Source: Parasponia andersonii (taxonomy: Eukaryota > Streptophyta > Magnoliopsida > Rosales > Cannabaceae). Taken from it: 64,000 nt of DNA. The DNA lies in contig JXTB01000505.1 of the NCBI GenBank assembly GCA_002914805.1, forward strand, positions 62,001-126,000, read 5' to 3'. A model generated the notes under the pieces. It did no database searches. It had not been told where the DNA came from and saw nothing but the letters and a program-made list of their open reading frames with translations. Each line of letters begins with the position of its first letter. Position 1 is the first letter of the stretch. The position numbers and the translations under genes were made by a program. Below, piece after piece: positions 37,416 through 48,400 of the stretch.

Positions 37416-39557
37416 TCAAAGGTCGACAAAACTTTGAGGGGTCACTACCTCAGACGAACTTCGAGACTCTAACCATGATTTTGCTGCAACCTTTGTGGTC
37501 AAAAACCAACCAACGTTATCAGGAGCCTCGTGGAATGGAGCATTTAATTCCTTCAAGTGGGAATCAAAAACACCTGCCAAACCTTTGTCCGAGTACTTGT
37601 GTTTCCCATGTCCAGTATTGATTCCAAGCAATGGTGGAAACTCTTCCCCAGATTCCAATGCCTTGGACAAATCATTTATCCAAACATGTAGTGCAGTTAG
37701 AGCAGCCCCAAGAGAAAGACCCTTCAGATTGAGAGACCACTGGGATGGAGACCTGGACTGTATATCAGTATATACTTCTTTTGCAAGCCCAAGGTCTAAG
37801 AGCTCACACGCTCTGTCTAACAGATCCAGGTTAACTGAAAGATCAATCAAGCAATTACAGTAAGCCTTCCTAACATCAGCTCCAATTGTATCAAAAAGTG
37901 CAGAGGCTTCCTTTCTGAAAATTTCATTTTTCTCATCCGCCTGTAGCAAAAGTTTTACCACGTATCCGAGCTTTGGATAGGCTTTTTCGATGCAAGCTGA
38001 AAGCTTAAAAAGTTCTTCTTTAGGCGTTTGAGTCATCACATTCAAGAGACAACCACAAAAGCGCTCATCTGGACTAATGCCCAATTCCAAGAGTTGATTG
38101 AATGTCCTAACAACATCATCCGTGCGCTTGGCTTTCCCGTAACACTGGATAAGTGAAGTCAAAACAAATAAATTAGGCTCAAAACCCGCTTCCATCATCT
38201 CATTCAGCATTGCCTCCGCTTCTGATACTTGCCCACTGCAGGAATATATGGTAATCATCGATGAAAACGTCCAACTATCGGGCATGGTCTCGGAACTCTT
38301 CAAGTCCTCAAAAATTGAAATAGCTTCATCAGTGTAGCCAACATCAGCACACATAGACAAAACTGTGTTGTAGAGAATCACATTCAGCTGCATCCCCTTC
38401 TCCTTCATCTCCTTGTACACATTGAGACAATCATCACCATATCGGGCTCTACCAAAAGCCCTCAAGAGAGCTGCATAGGTTACCCAACTTGGTGTAAAAC
38501 CATTCGTAATCATCTCTTGGTAAATCTTCTTAGCCTGCCAAGGCCTCTTCGCTCTTCCCATAGCATCCAACAAAGTGTTAAAGATAACCAAGTTTGGTTT
38601 AGTACCTATAGCCTTCATCTCCTCATAGACATTCAAACACCCATCGAAATTCCCTGATTGCCCGTGAATTTTGATTAATGTCGAGAATGTTACTGGATCA
38701 ATGCGCCATTTCTCTGTTCTAGCACGGTCATACAAGCTGAAAGCCATATCAACATTACCAGCACGCCCATAGGCATCGATCATTGCCGAGTAGGTAACAT
38801 CATCTGGGTCACACCCAAAACTACTCATCTTCTCAAACCATTCTACAGCCTTTTCAGGAAAATAAGAGATCCTAGCACAACTAATCATAGTCGAAAATGT
38901 AACATTATCAGGCTTAATACCTTTTTGAAGCATTTCATCAAACAGCTTCTCTGCACCTTCCAAATTCTTAGCCTTTCTAAAGACCTTCAATGTAACATTG
39001 TAAAGAATAACCTCTCTTTTAGGTTTCGAGTTCTCCTGAAAGTACTTAAGCGCAAGAAGCACAGTATCTGTATTCATCATATTATTAAGAACAACAACAG
39101 CGTCTTGCTCTAAAATATTACCACCTAAACTCTCCAAAACTTTGAAAACTTCATCCTCACTAGCAATACACGAGTTTAAAGACTCAGCCACTTCGACTAG
39201 AGTATTGTACCTGCTATCATACGATTTCTTCCGAAGCTGTGACGCTCTGGGACTTCTGGGATTGACCCAGATGTAGCTTTTGGACGAGGAACCCGATTTC
39301 TCATCTGGGTCTCGCGTTGCCACGCTTTCGGTAACATTTTCGTTCTGGGTTTCTTGAGTAATTGGGTCTTGTACGGAGACATGGCTTATTTGGATAGAAG
39401 AGGTTTTGGGTTGAGAAGAAAGAAAACTGAGTTTCGAAACGTGATTGGAGTGGAAGTTTCTTGGGCTGAATTTTCTCGGCGAATAAAGAGAGAAGGAGAG
39501 AGATTGGCGTTCATGGAGGATGGGGGAGGGTGAAGAGCAGAGAGAGTAAGCCATCAT
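37416..39557 (-). CDS. SVR7: Chloroplast PPR-SMR protein, SVR7/P67-like
   Basis: An RNA-binding pentatricopeptide repeat protein of the plastid; Arabidopsis SVR7 (At4g16390) supports plastid rRNA processing and ATP synthase expression. It is intronless, 713 aa, close to the Arabidopsis protein (about 700). Residues 1 to about 60 are Ser-rich and poor in acids, as a chloroplast transit peptide should be. From about 182, nine 35-residue PPR motifs follow one another (for example DNVTFSTMISCARISYFPEK, DDVTYSAMIDAYGRAGNVD) to about 500, then a helical linker. From about 608 there is an SMR domain (LNLKGLSLGAA, then LLGINTGHGKHKYSDKG and APFHEAPDNVGWFLTT). The open frame extends 80 codons upstream to 39797, but MMAYSLCSS at 39557 begins the conserved protein and the upstream part is not transit-like. 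Confidence 0.95.
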   Translation of the reverse strand: MMAYSLCSSPSPILHERQSLSFSLYSPRKFSPRNFHSNHVSKLSFLSSQPKTSSIQISHVSVQDPITQETQNENVTESVATRDPDEKSGSSSKSYIWVNPRSPRASQLRKKSYDSRYNTLVEVAESLNSCIASEDEVFKVLESLGGNILEQDAVVVLNNMMNTDTVLLALKYFQENSKPKREVILYNVTLKVFRKAKNLEGAEKLFDEMLQKGIKPDNVTFSTMISCARISYFPEKAVEWFEKMSSFGCDPDDVTYSAMIDAYGRAGNVDMAFSLYDRARTEKWRIDPVTFSTLIKIHGQSGNFDGCLNVYEEMKAIGTKPNLVIFNTLLDAMGRAKRPWQAKKIYQEMITNGFTPSWVTYAALLRAFGRARYGDDCLNVYKEMKEKGMQLNVILYNTVLSMCADVGYTDEAISIFEDLKSSETMPDSWTFSSMITIYSCSGQVSEAEAMLNEMMEAGFEPNLFVLTSLIQCYGKAKRTDDVVRTFNQLLELGISPDERFCGCLLNVMTQTPKEELFKLSACIEKAYPKLGYVVKLLLQADEKNEIFRKEASALFDTIGADVRKAYCNCLIDLSVNLDLLDRACELLDLGLAKEVYTDIQSRSPSQWSLNLKGLSLGAALTALHVWINDLSKALESGEEFPPLLGINTGHGKHKYSDKGLAGVFDSHLKELNAPFHEAPDNVGWFLTTKVAAKSWLESRSSSEVVTPQSFVDL

Positions 39558-39831
39558 TCCCTCGATCTCGAACAGTGCCTCCGTGGTGGTGGTCTCTACC
39601 TTTGCCTCTGGCTCGCTATAAGGATAGGAGAAAGAGGACCAATTTACGATATTAACCTTTAATTTCTTTCGAAGTTTATTTACGTTTGAATGGACAAACT
39701 TGTCCTTCGGAATTATCAGAACTGTTGATTTCTTTTCTTCGAGTAGAAAAATATCAAAATTAGTGACACTGATATTACTCACGTAATACATACACACAAG
39801 TTACGCAAGTATGCTATGTGCATTATGAATA

Positions 39832-39982
39832 TCTTGACTATGGTTTTAACTAAGACTGTCAATGGTTTTAACCGCAAACCGATGAAACAAAACCAGACAG
39901 TTTGGTTCGGTTTCACTCTTGTTTGGTTTGATTTATCCATTAAACTGACAAAACTAAACACCTAATTAAGACCATAGTCAAG
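39832..39982. mobile_element. Short TIR MITE
   Basis: The left end CTTGACTATGGTTTTAACTA and the right end (inverted) CTTGACTATGGTCTTAATTA are 20-bp near-perfect inverted repeats bounding 151 bp. The interior has CAAACCGATGAAACAAAACC and TTTGGTTCGGTTTC, themselves partly inverse, giving a long hairpin. No target duplication is clear. Confidence 0.65.
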
Positions 39983-41669
39983 TTTTAGCATGTTTTATAT
40001 CAAGCCTTGATATTATTTAATCTAAAATTACTAAAATTAAAAGCCAGGGCCTTACTTTACCGTCGTGACAGAAACATTTAATAATCTCATTTTATACTAG
40101 TATCTTTCCTTCGCTTTTTTTTTTTTCCTTTTGTTTTTGAGATGCTTTTTTTTTCTTTTCTTTTTTTTTTTTTTGTTTTGTTCTTAATAAAAACTTTGCT
40201 CTCCTAATATATATATGTATATATATATATATATAAATCAGATTTTACTATCTGACAATTAAGTCCGTTTAATTATGTAAATCGTACGTGTTCCTGAACT
40301 TCTAATTATTTTAATCTTATAGAAGGAATTTCTTAAAAGAGGCAGTGAAAGAACAAAAAGCGCAAAACTAAATACACATGCATGCATAAACACCCCTTCT
40401 TAGAATCTTTATTTATTTTTTATTTTTTTCCCTATAAACAATACTAATCCACGTGTCGCCCAAATCAACAACTTTTTAGAAACCCCTTCTAACATCCGCG
40501 AGGGATTTTTTTTTTTTCTTTTTAGAGAAAACATCCACAAAATTAATATGGGATAATTAAGTAAGCGAAAAACAAGGATGCTATATGGCTCTGTTTGGAT
40601 TTTCGATTTTAAATGGGATAAAATAAATTACTAAGAATTCTATTTTCTTTTGTTTGTATTTTATCAAAAATTAGAGGACAAAATTTTATGGAACTTGTGT
40701 GAAGAATATTTAGAGAAATTTTGGAGGATTTATATTATAATAAAAAGATTATGAGAGAGAAGATTTTGAAAACTAAATTTTAGAAGAGTTTATAAAAATA
40801 ATTTTCCTATATTTTTCTTTTAGTTTTTTCCTCATAATTTTTTTCCTTACTAAAATCTAAGTTCTAAATATAAGTTATAAATATGTGTACGAAGATATCT
40901 TTAATATATTTTCTTATACATTCTCTAATTTTATTGCTTAATATTCTACTAAAATTTATTTTATTATTAAAATGTAAAACTTAATAATAGATTCCACATG
41001 TCTACTAGCAAGACCGAAAGAGTAAAATTTGAGTTCAAAATACAGTATACATTTAGCTTTATTCATATGTATAAAGTAATGGCTCAAGTTTTAAAGTCTT
41101 TAGGACAACAATTTAAATAGGCATCTCTTAATAATCAATATTTAAATGAAACTTGGAAGATGACTTATCTAAGAAGTATTCTATTGTGTCAATTCAACAT
41201 ATAGCCCTCTCCACTAAAAACATTTAAAATGTAACTATGACATACTTCTAATGATACGTACTTATTTGAATTAGAATCATATTAGATTGCATACATGTAA
41301 AGAGAATTCCAAATTGCAAAGAGAAAATGTTTTGGGTTCTAAGCCATGTTTGTGGTAACTCATGGAACTTAATAGTCCCAAGTTGAACAGATACGTGAGT
41401 GGAAAATGACCATATTGAGTTTCATTTCCCTTGTTGGACAACCAAAAAAAAGGTGGAAAGGTTCGCGGACACATGAGAATTCCGAAATAGAAAGTTCTAA
41501 ATCCAACAAGTGAGCTATGTGTATTCATATTTTAAATTACAAATTTACTTATTATTAGAATCACTAAAAAAAACAAGTGAAAAATATATATACCATACAT
41601 ATAAATTATATATTATATAGTATATATATATATTTTATATTATATATATCATATATATATATATATAAA
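39983..41669. other. Intergenic, AT-rich
   Basis: Homopolymer T runs near 40115-40170, (TA)n tracts at 40209-40235 and from 41585 up to the MITE at 41670. An 83-codon minus ORF at 41277-41528 has no recognisable features. Confidence 0.4.
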
Positions 41670-41880
41670 GGTTGTCAATCCAATAGGTATTTTTTTTTTA
41701 CTTATGGGTAGATATTTTTTTTTTAGTCATTGGCTATAATGAAGTGTATAAAAGATGTGCATCATTAATACTCTTTCTCTCTTATTTTTTATAATAAAAA
41801 AATGTGCATGCTAAATTTTTATTGGCCAAATTAATATCCATACATAGGTCAAAAAAAAAAATACCTACTGGATTGGTGCC
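41670..41880 (+). mobile_element. Micron-like MITE, copy D (hairpin deleted)
   Basis: A 211-bp copy within an extended TA-rich tract. The left end GGTTGTCAATCCAATAGG and the right end CTACTGGATTGGTGCC match copy A closely. The internal hairpin is missing: AGTCATTGG joins directly to CTATAATGAAGTG, as if the stem-loop had been removed precisely. It retains the TGCTAAATTTTTATTGGCC segment. Confidence 0.8.
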
Positions 41881-42607
41881 TATATATAAATTATATTTGT
41901 ATATATATACTATATACGTATAAATTATATATGTATGGTATATATATTTTTCTTAATCACACCATTTATAGTATATATATAAACAAGTGAATATATACGT
42001 GTGATTAAGAAAAATATATATACCAAGCATATATAATTTATATATATAAATGAGTAAAATAAGTGAAAAGTATTATGCTACTGTTAAAGAGCATAGACAC
42101 TTATCCAAGGTGAGAGTGTGCGACTAGAGAAGAAAAGAAAAAATAAATAATACATTATTATACGAGTTGAGAGATAACCGAAACAAAACTGAAAGAAATA
42201 GATGAGAAAGATAACTGTCATTTTTATTTTTTATTTTATATATCATATTATCTTGATCAAAATTTTCATATTTATCTTCTTGGAAAAATAAAAAAATGAA
42301 AAAGAAAAAAATAAATGAGAAGCAAGAAAATATGGAGGCAAAAAAGTGTAGGATACTATTATGGGTAATTATAAAAAATAATAAAAAAAAGAACTTTAAA
42401 TTAAAAAAATCAAAATTATTTAAGCATAATAAAGCTTGATTAAAAAATAACTTCAAGCCTCTATGTATTGTTTCCATCGTTAGTACAACAAAAGAAAGAA
42501 AGTCCAAACAGTTAATTTTGGAATATAATAAATGTACAAAGAAAAAACAAAAACAGAAATAAATGGTGGGTCTAATGTCACCCGTTCATAAGAGATGACC
42601 CCAATCA
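41881..42607. other. Intergenic, TA-rich
   Basis: Imperfect TA palindromes at 41881-42050 include two inverse GTGATTAAGAAAAATATATA-like segments (near 41940 and 42000). The 127-codon minus ORF at 42124-42507 is Phe/Ser low-complexity and not credible. Confidence 0.4.
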
Positions 42608-43240
42608 TATATAAAGGCACCCATTTTTTTCTTTAATTATTTTTTTATCATAATTTTACCCTTAAATTAAAATATTATGGAGAAAAATCTAACACAGGCA
42701 CCCCATTTCTTGCATTCTTGAAACCTTTTTCTTTTCCTTGAGATATCTTTTTGTTTATGGGTTGTTTTTCTGACTTTTTATTGCTCGGGAATAAAGAGCC
42801 ACTCATATGAACAGGAAAAAAAAATTAAATGAGATGAAGAAAGACAAGCAGTAAAATCACAGTAATACAAAACTCAACGTGCTATCCATAGAAAACGAAT
42901 TTCTAAATAGACAGCCTCTCACCCACCCAACAAAAAAAAAGGAAAAAAAAGGGTCCAGAAGAAGAATATCGTGACCTATATGTATATATATTTGCAAATC
43001 ATAATTTCGCTATCTGTTTATAATTATTTCCATTTGTGTTTCTCTTTATAATCTAATATGTCAAATACAGTTCGATATTCTTGGAATGTTTCTGGAAAAA
43101 AGGTAGCAAAGACCAAGTGAAATTTAAAGAAGATACCAAATGAAACGGGTGCTCAAATAGATGTTTCTGTTTATTTATTTATTTTTGTTATTTTATCTTT
43201 TTTAGTATTTTTGTCATTAAGAGGGGTGCCTTTATATGTA
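42608..43240. mobile_element. TIR-bounded element of about 630 bp
   Basis: TATATAAAGGCACCC at the left and GGGTGCCTTTATATG at the right are inverse copies. T-rich and A-rich DNA continues the complementarity for a short way. A second GGCACCCCATTT lies inside near 42698. There is no coding capacity, and flanks show no certain duplication. Confidence 0.5.
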
Positions 43241-44591
43241 AATGATATAGCCCTCCTTAATAAGTTATATAATCCCAAAATGGTCCTTAGATAAAATTAC
43301 ATTTAAGTATATCAACAATAGGAAAAAGTCTTCTTTACACACTACAAATCCTGTCAAAAGTAAAGAAATTAAGGAACTAATAGATGTTCAACAAATGTGA
43401 AAAGAAATTGCCAATCTTAGATCATGCAGGAAGAAAGAAGAATCATTTCGCAGAGATCATTTTGTTGTCAACATCTAATAATTTGAAATCACAAGGGTCG
43501 TTATAAGAATTATAATTTTACTATATATCATTCTTCTTGCTTTGGGAATTAGAAGCAAACAAGGAATAAAAAGGAGTTCTTCTTAAGATTCAACGCAACA
43601 GACTTAGAAGCAAACAAGAAGTAAAAAGGAGTTCTTTAGATTCAATGCAAAAAACAGTCTACATCTCAATCTGTAACTCGCTTCATTTACTGTATTTGAA
43701 GACAACTGAAAACAAATAGTCAAATATCATGATGTATGAGAAACGAAACCAAGAGTGACTACACTAACTGTTTTCATATATATATATGTATTTATATATT
43801 TTCCTAACTCAATCAGATCTTTCTCACAAATTCTATTCATTAATTTCAGTTTGTTGAAGAAATATGAAGAAAAGATCCGAAGAAAAATATGAAGCTATGA
43901 GAGAGCTAGCCAAAAGGAAGCGGGTGGGAGGAGAAATAGCTGGGTTTTATATTAGGGGCTTTAATGGAATAACAAAGGGGTGAAAAAATGTTTAAAAAAA
44001 AATACATTTTAATTGTTAAATTAGGAGTGGTTTAAGAAAAAATGTAAAGAAAATAGACTGAGGTGTGGCCCACCCCAGAATAAAATATTCTTTTATGGTG
44101 TAAAAAATAAAATATAATCTAATTGTTGATAAATTTAGTATTTCCTTTGAAAATTTAACACAGAATCTTTCTTTACCGACAAGACATGCATTACTTTTTA
44201 GCGCACGGTTAATTGGACATCACGCACTGAATAAATTAAATAATACCTGATAACATAATTTTCACTAATAAATTACTACTTAAAATTAACATGAAACCTA
44301 ACTCATGCTTGTAGGCTAACTCATGCTTTTATACAACACGGTTGGACCACAACCCTAAACACGAGAGGAAATTATTATAATCACGATCAAAAGTGGATCA
44401 TAATAATCCAATATATATAAAAAAAAAAAAACACAATTTGTGCGTACTAATTGTCACATTACAATGCGATAGACTCGAACAACGTACACTCTTTTGCATA
44501 ATTCATTTCCTTCGTTTTATTTTATTCTTTTATAGTGCCTCATTTCTTTAATGAGACTTCGCTAGCTAGCTAGCAAGCAGCTAATGCCTAA
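43241..44591. other. Intergenic and 3' flank of the HIPP gene
   Basis: A direct repeat of about 45 bp (GAAGCAAACAAG..AAAAAGGAGTTCTT) occurs near 43551 and 43607. The last 100-200 bases before 44592 should be the minus-strand 3' UTR. No other gene is seen. Confidence 0.45.
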
Positions 44592-46040
44592 TTACATGAT
44601 TAGGCATGATCCATAAGAACTTTCTTGATAGTGGACCAAGACGCAGTCCCCACTCCCACCACCATAATAACAACCATCATATTGATGAACTGGTGGCACT
44701 GGCACACCTTGACCGTACACACAAGGCCCTCCTGGACGACCTGCATAACATTCCTTGCAGCACGTACGAAATGGGCCTGGAACACCTTGACCGTACAAGC
44801 AAGGCCCACCAGGATGACCTTCGTAACATTCCTTGCAGCACGTTCGAAATGGGCCTAGGCCATAAACCATTACTGGGTATCCCAGCCCACAAGGGACAAG
44901 CTCCGGTGGTTTCTTGTCCGTTGACTTATCTTTCACTTCTTCAGGTGTTTTGGTCTTCTCCTTTTCGGGTTTCTTATCTGGTTTGGTTGTGTTCGTCTGT
45001 TTGGGCCCTTCGGGGACTTTAATCTCAATGCTCTCAATGAAGTCTCCGGCCTTGCAGATTATTTTTTGCTTTATCTTTTCAGGACAGCAGCACACCACTT
45101 TGATCGTCACAGTGTTTTGCTTCTCATCGTATACCTGGTCTTGTATTTCTTTTGTTCACAAAAATAAAAGATTCAATATATGCCATATAAATTTTTGTTT
45201 CATTCTTACTTTTGTAAAATATTTATTACTTTAAGTACTGCCTCTGTCGTTTTATAGTTATTTAACCTCCAATTAAACACTATTTGTGAATAAGTGATTT
45301 TGATGGCGCCGTAGGTAGTATACTAACATTCTAACTATACTTATCAACATATATCTAATTATTGGTTCAATATTCTTGTTACATGCGCTAAAGATATATA
45401 TGTCTTTGTGTTTGAAAAGTATACCACCACTTTTATTACTAGTTTTTTTCATAAAAATAATCAATATTTTTCTATTTTGTCGTTTTATTGGAAAGAAATT
45501 TCGAATATATTATTATTACAAAATAAACCCTCGATTTATTCATTTGCAAAGATATTATAGGGGTGGAGAGAGGGAAAAACTCACGGGGAAATTTGCACAG
45601 AACTTTTTTTATTTTCTTGTAGCATCGATCACACTGAAGGTCCACCTTCAGCACCATTATCGTCACATGCTGCATTAACAAATGCAAGAGATAAACTCCT
45701 TTCTGGTATGTTAAATATATCTAAATATATGAAGACAAAATTTTGACTTTAAGATATCAACAATATCATGAGTAGAAACTAATTAAACACAAGAAAACAC
45801 CTTTTTTTTTTTTGTTTTGGCGGACAAAATAAACCATAACATCAACAAATTAAATCACTTTTCTGATATATAGGGAAGAATGGGTATAAACGCGAAGAAG
45901 GTCAAGAACGAAAAAAAAGCCACAAAAAAATTACCAACACTTAAACATATAACACATTAGTTAACCACAAAAAATCGAAAGAGACAGAGCAAATTAAGCG
46001 ATGAATCGATGATCACATATGAAAGTACCTTATCGACCAT
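44592..46040 (-). CDS. Heavy-metal-associated isoprenylated protein (HIPP)
   Basis: An HMA-fold protein of the HIPP / Pi21-like type; such proteins bind metal ions and sit at membranes or the nucleus through a lipid anchor. Exons: 46040-46029 (12 nt, MVDK), 45669-45585, 45148-44592; 217 aa. The HMA domain (about 5-72) reads VTIMVLKVDLQCDRCYKKIKKVLCKFP, with the CxxC pair (CDRC), then the expected NTVTIKVVCCCPEKIKQKI. A Lys/Pro-rich linker follows. Next are two tandem 26-residue Cys-rich units starting GPFRTCCKECY (44778-44855 and 44700-44777), a Gly/Tyr/Cys-rich segment, and the C-terminal CLIM, a good CaaX farnesylation box. MVDK at the start matches the family, which supports the micro-exon, and its donor (AAG|GTACTT) is good. 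The acceptor at 45670 adds a His. Confidence 0.85.
44700..44855 (-). repeat. Tandem 78-bp duplication in the HIPP gene
   Basis: Two in-frame 78-bp units encode 26 residues each (GPFRTCCKECY..PGGPC.YGQGVP) and differ in a few codons (E/A, H/R, L/V). Each unit holds four Cys. Confidence 0.9.
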
Positions 46041-46118
46041 GGTTTTTAATGAGCTATCAAATGTGAACCAGCTCAACCGAAACAATTGATCCAGAGTAGC
46101 GGAGGGCTATTGTTATAA

Positions 46119-46131
46119 CTTATATATATTG
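46119..46131 (-). promoter_or_regulatory. TATA box of the HIPP gene
   Basis: On the minus strand AATATATATAAG lies about 80 bases upstream of the HIPP start codon at 46040. This is the spacing expected for a short leader of about 50 bases. Confidence 0.55.
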
Positions 46132-46133
46132 AG

Positions 46134-48400
46134 GATCACTTGTGAAAAAAGATAAACTATTGATGATCTATCGATCAAACGAGGCCACAAATTAACTATA
46201 TGAACCAAGAGTTGAATGACGTTTAATATTCGAACCTACCAAGTCGGCCCTCATTCAGGAGACGTAAGCATGGTACGTAATTCACACGCACGCATGATGC
46301 AGAACCAATCGGAAGAGAACACGTATATAGTGTTGAATGTCATACGTACAATAATTGAAGTTGTGATCGTGACATAACATTAGGCTGAATCTATCCAATC
46401 CCCGTATTGGCATGTGCCGTTGTAGTTCTTAGTATCTTCGTATTTCCATTACAAAATATCAACTATATGGTTCTTAATTAATTACTAGCAAAAATTAAAT
46501 AAAAATAAAACAAATATATGTATATATATCCAATAATTAAATCCCACGCGAGATGGTTTTAAATATGTCTAATCAATCATCAATATTTTGTTATTTTCTT
46601 TTGGCTAACAGCTGGATGATTCTTACTTTACACCACATGTTATAACTACTTTCACATTTCACATTTATAATAAACCCCGCATGTATAAGCTTGCATACTG
46701 TTGGTTCTAGTCCGTTACAAAAAAGAAAACTTATAAATTATTGGTTCTAGTCTTGGCAAAATACCTTTTTACGATCTTTAATTTAGTTAACCACGTTTCG
46801 TGATTCCGCCAGAAATAAAAAAAATTAAATAACCATGTTTGGTGATTAAACTTAAATTCAATTATCTCGATTTGTTTTAGATGTTGAGAGTGAGTTTTTT
46901 AAGTGGAGAAATCTCTTTTTATGTTATGATAACAATTTCTGCTTTTTAATAGCAGGTTCGTTGACTAAAAAGAGGAAAAAGCCGATCCAATCTTAATGCT
47001 ACAGGTTTCATGGAAATTTCGCCTCCCCCTTCGGTTTTAAAGTTATGTACTTTTTTTTTGGGGGGGGGGGGGGGTTTTCACACTATACTTTTTTACTTCC
47101 TTGTCTTCTCCATTTTATGGTACATACTCTATTTCTATTCAGAATAACAAAGAGGAAAATGAATATAAATTATTGTTCGTACTATGTTGCCAGCTTAAAA
47201 TGACAAGTTACAAGAATCCAAATAAATGAAAATTTTCTTTCATTTGTTTACATCCCAGAAACGCAATCAGGATGTTCTAAATTTATTCAATTGCCTTGGC
47301 AAATATTATACAGATTTTACATGTCAGTGGCCTTTTAGGAGTTTTTGGGGATAACATGATCTTCCAAGATTTTAAAAAGGAGTATTTATAGCATGTAATG
47401 ACATTACCTACGGTGATCGGCCGGATTATTAGTATCCCTATTTTTTTTTTTTCCTCTCCTGATTTCATTCGGACGTACAAAATATTCCAATTCTAAAATT
47501 CTAGTAAACTCAACAATAACCATCGTCTCACAAATAATTGTCATTAATTTTTAGTATACAAGCCATTAAATGATTTAAAATTATGTACATCTTGTAGTTT
47601 TTTTTTTTTCGTGCTTATTATTATTGTTGTTGCTCTTGTTATCTCGTTTAACGTAGCTAGGGGTACGCATAATTCGCCTATCGGAAATAGTGGTACCGTA
47701 TGCATAGTTCCTTAGTGGCATCCTAATTTTCATTTTGATAGTGGACATTGATAGGCCTTTAGCTAAGTCATGCAACGTAATCCTAACAAAAATATGGATA
47801 CATAAGTACATTGATGATTAAAGTAACGTTACAAAGAAAAAGGGGAAAAACCGATGAATTGTCACATAATGCGCTTTTGCCTTGACGGATCGAAATCCAA
47901 CTTTTCCTCTTTTTCCCCCTTTTAATAGCAAAAATAGAAAGGATAAAAAGTAAAAGTTGTGCTGTTGGAAAATGGAGCTTACAAGGAGTAATTTTGTCCA
48001 GAATAAATATTTTTAGATAATTAAAAATTTTGTGACCTGTTTTTGGACCATCAAAAATTTTATGACAATTCATAAAATTCACGTAATTTTTTACTAGTCT
48101 TAAAAAAAAAAATATTGAAAGAGTCATAATAAGTCATTGGAGCCCGCAAAATGCTTCTAGTAGGGTCATTTTCCCAAAAGCTTTAAGTGCAAGTCTAAGC
48201 TCTTCCCCTCGGCTTTGCCCCTTCAAGTTTCATGGTTGGGACATGACTGACTGGCCTGATCGACCAATGGTAAAAGGCAGTTTTGGGCCGTCTATGGATA
48301 GCACTGCCCATTTAATTTGGCACTTTTAGCACGTTGTTGTCACTTTACATACCCGAGTACGTACGTGTGCCGCGTACTCACGAGATAAAGTTCGGTAGAT
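46134..48400. other. Intergenic, no gene recognised
   Basis: AT-rich DNA. It holds a T9-G15 homopolymer junction at 47051-47074. Short ORFs (47283-47480, 47581-47811, 47783-48127) show no recognisable protein features. Confidence 0.4.

Noticed and set aside
39558..39797. 80-codon N-terminal extension of the PPR-SMR ORF
   Set aside because: It does not look like a transit peptide and contains 5' leader sequence; the conserved protein with transit-like N-terminus begins at 39557.
42124..42507. 127-codon minus ORF
   Set aside because: Phe/Ser/Ile low-complexity from A/T runs, no domain or start context.
42720..44590. Additional gene between the SVR7-like and HIPP genes
   Set aside because: No ORF or exon chain with conserved protein character was found on either strand.
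44606..45022. 138-codon plus-strand ORF
   Set aside because: It is the antisense shadow of HIPP exon 3, kept open by the biased codons of the Cys/Gly-rich repeats.
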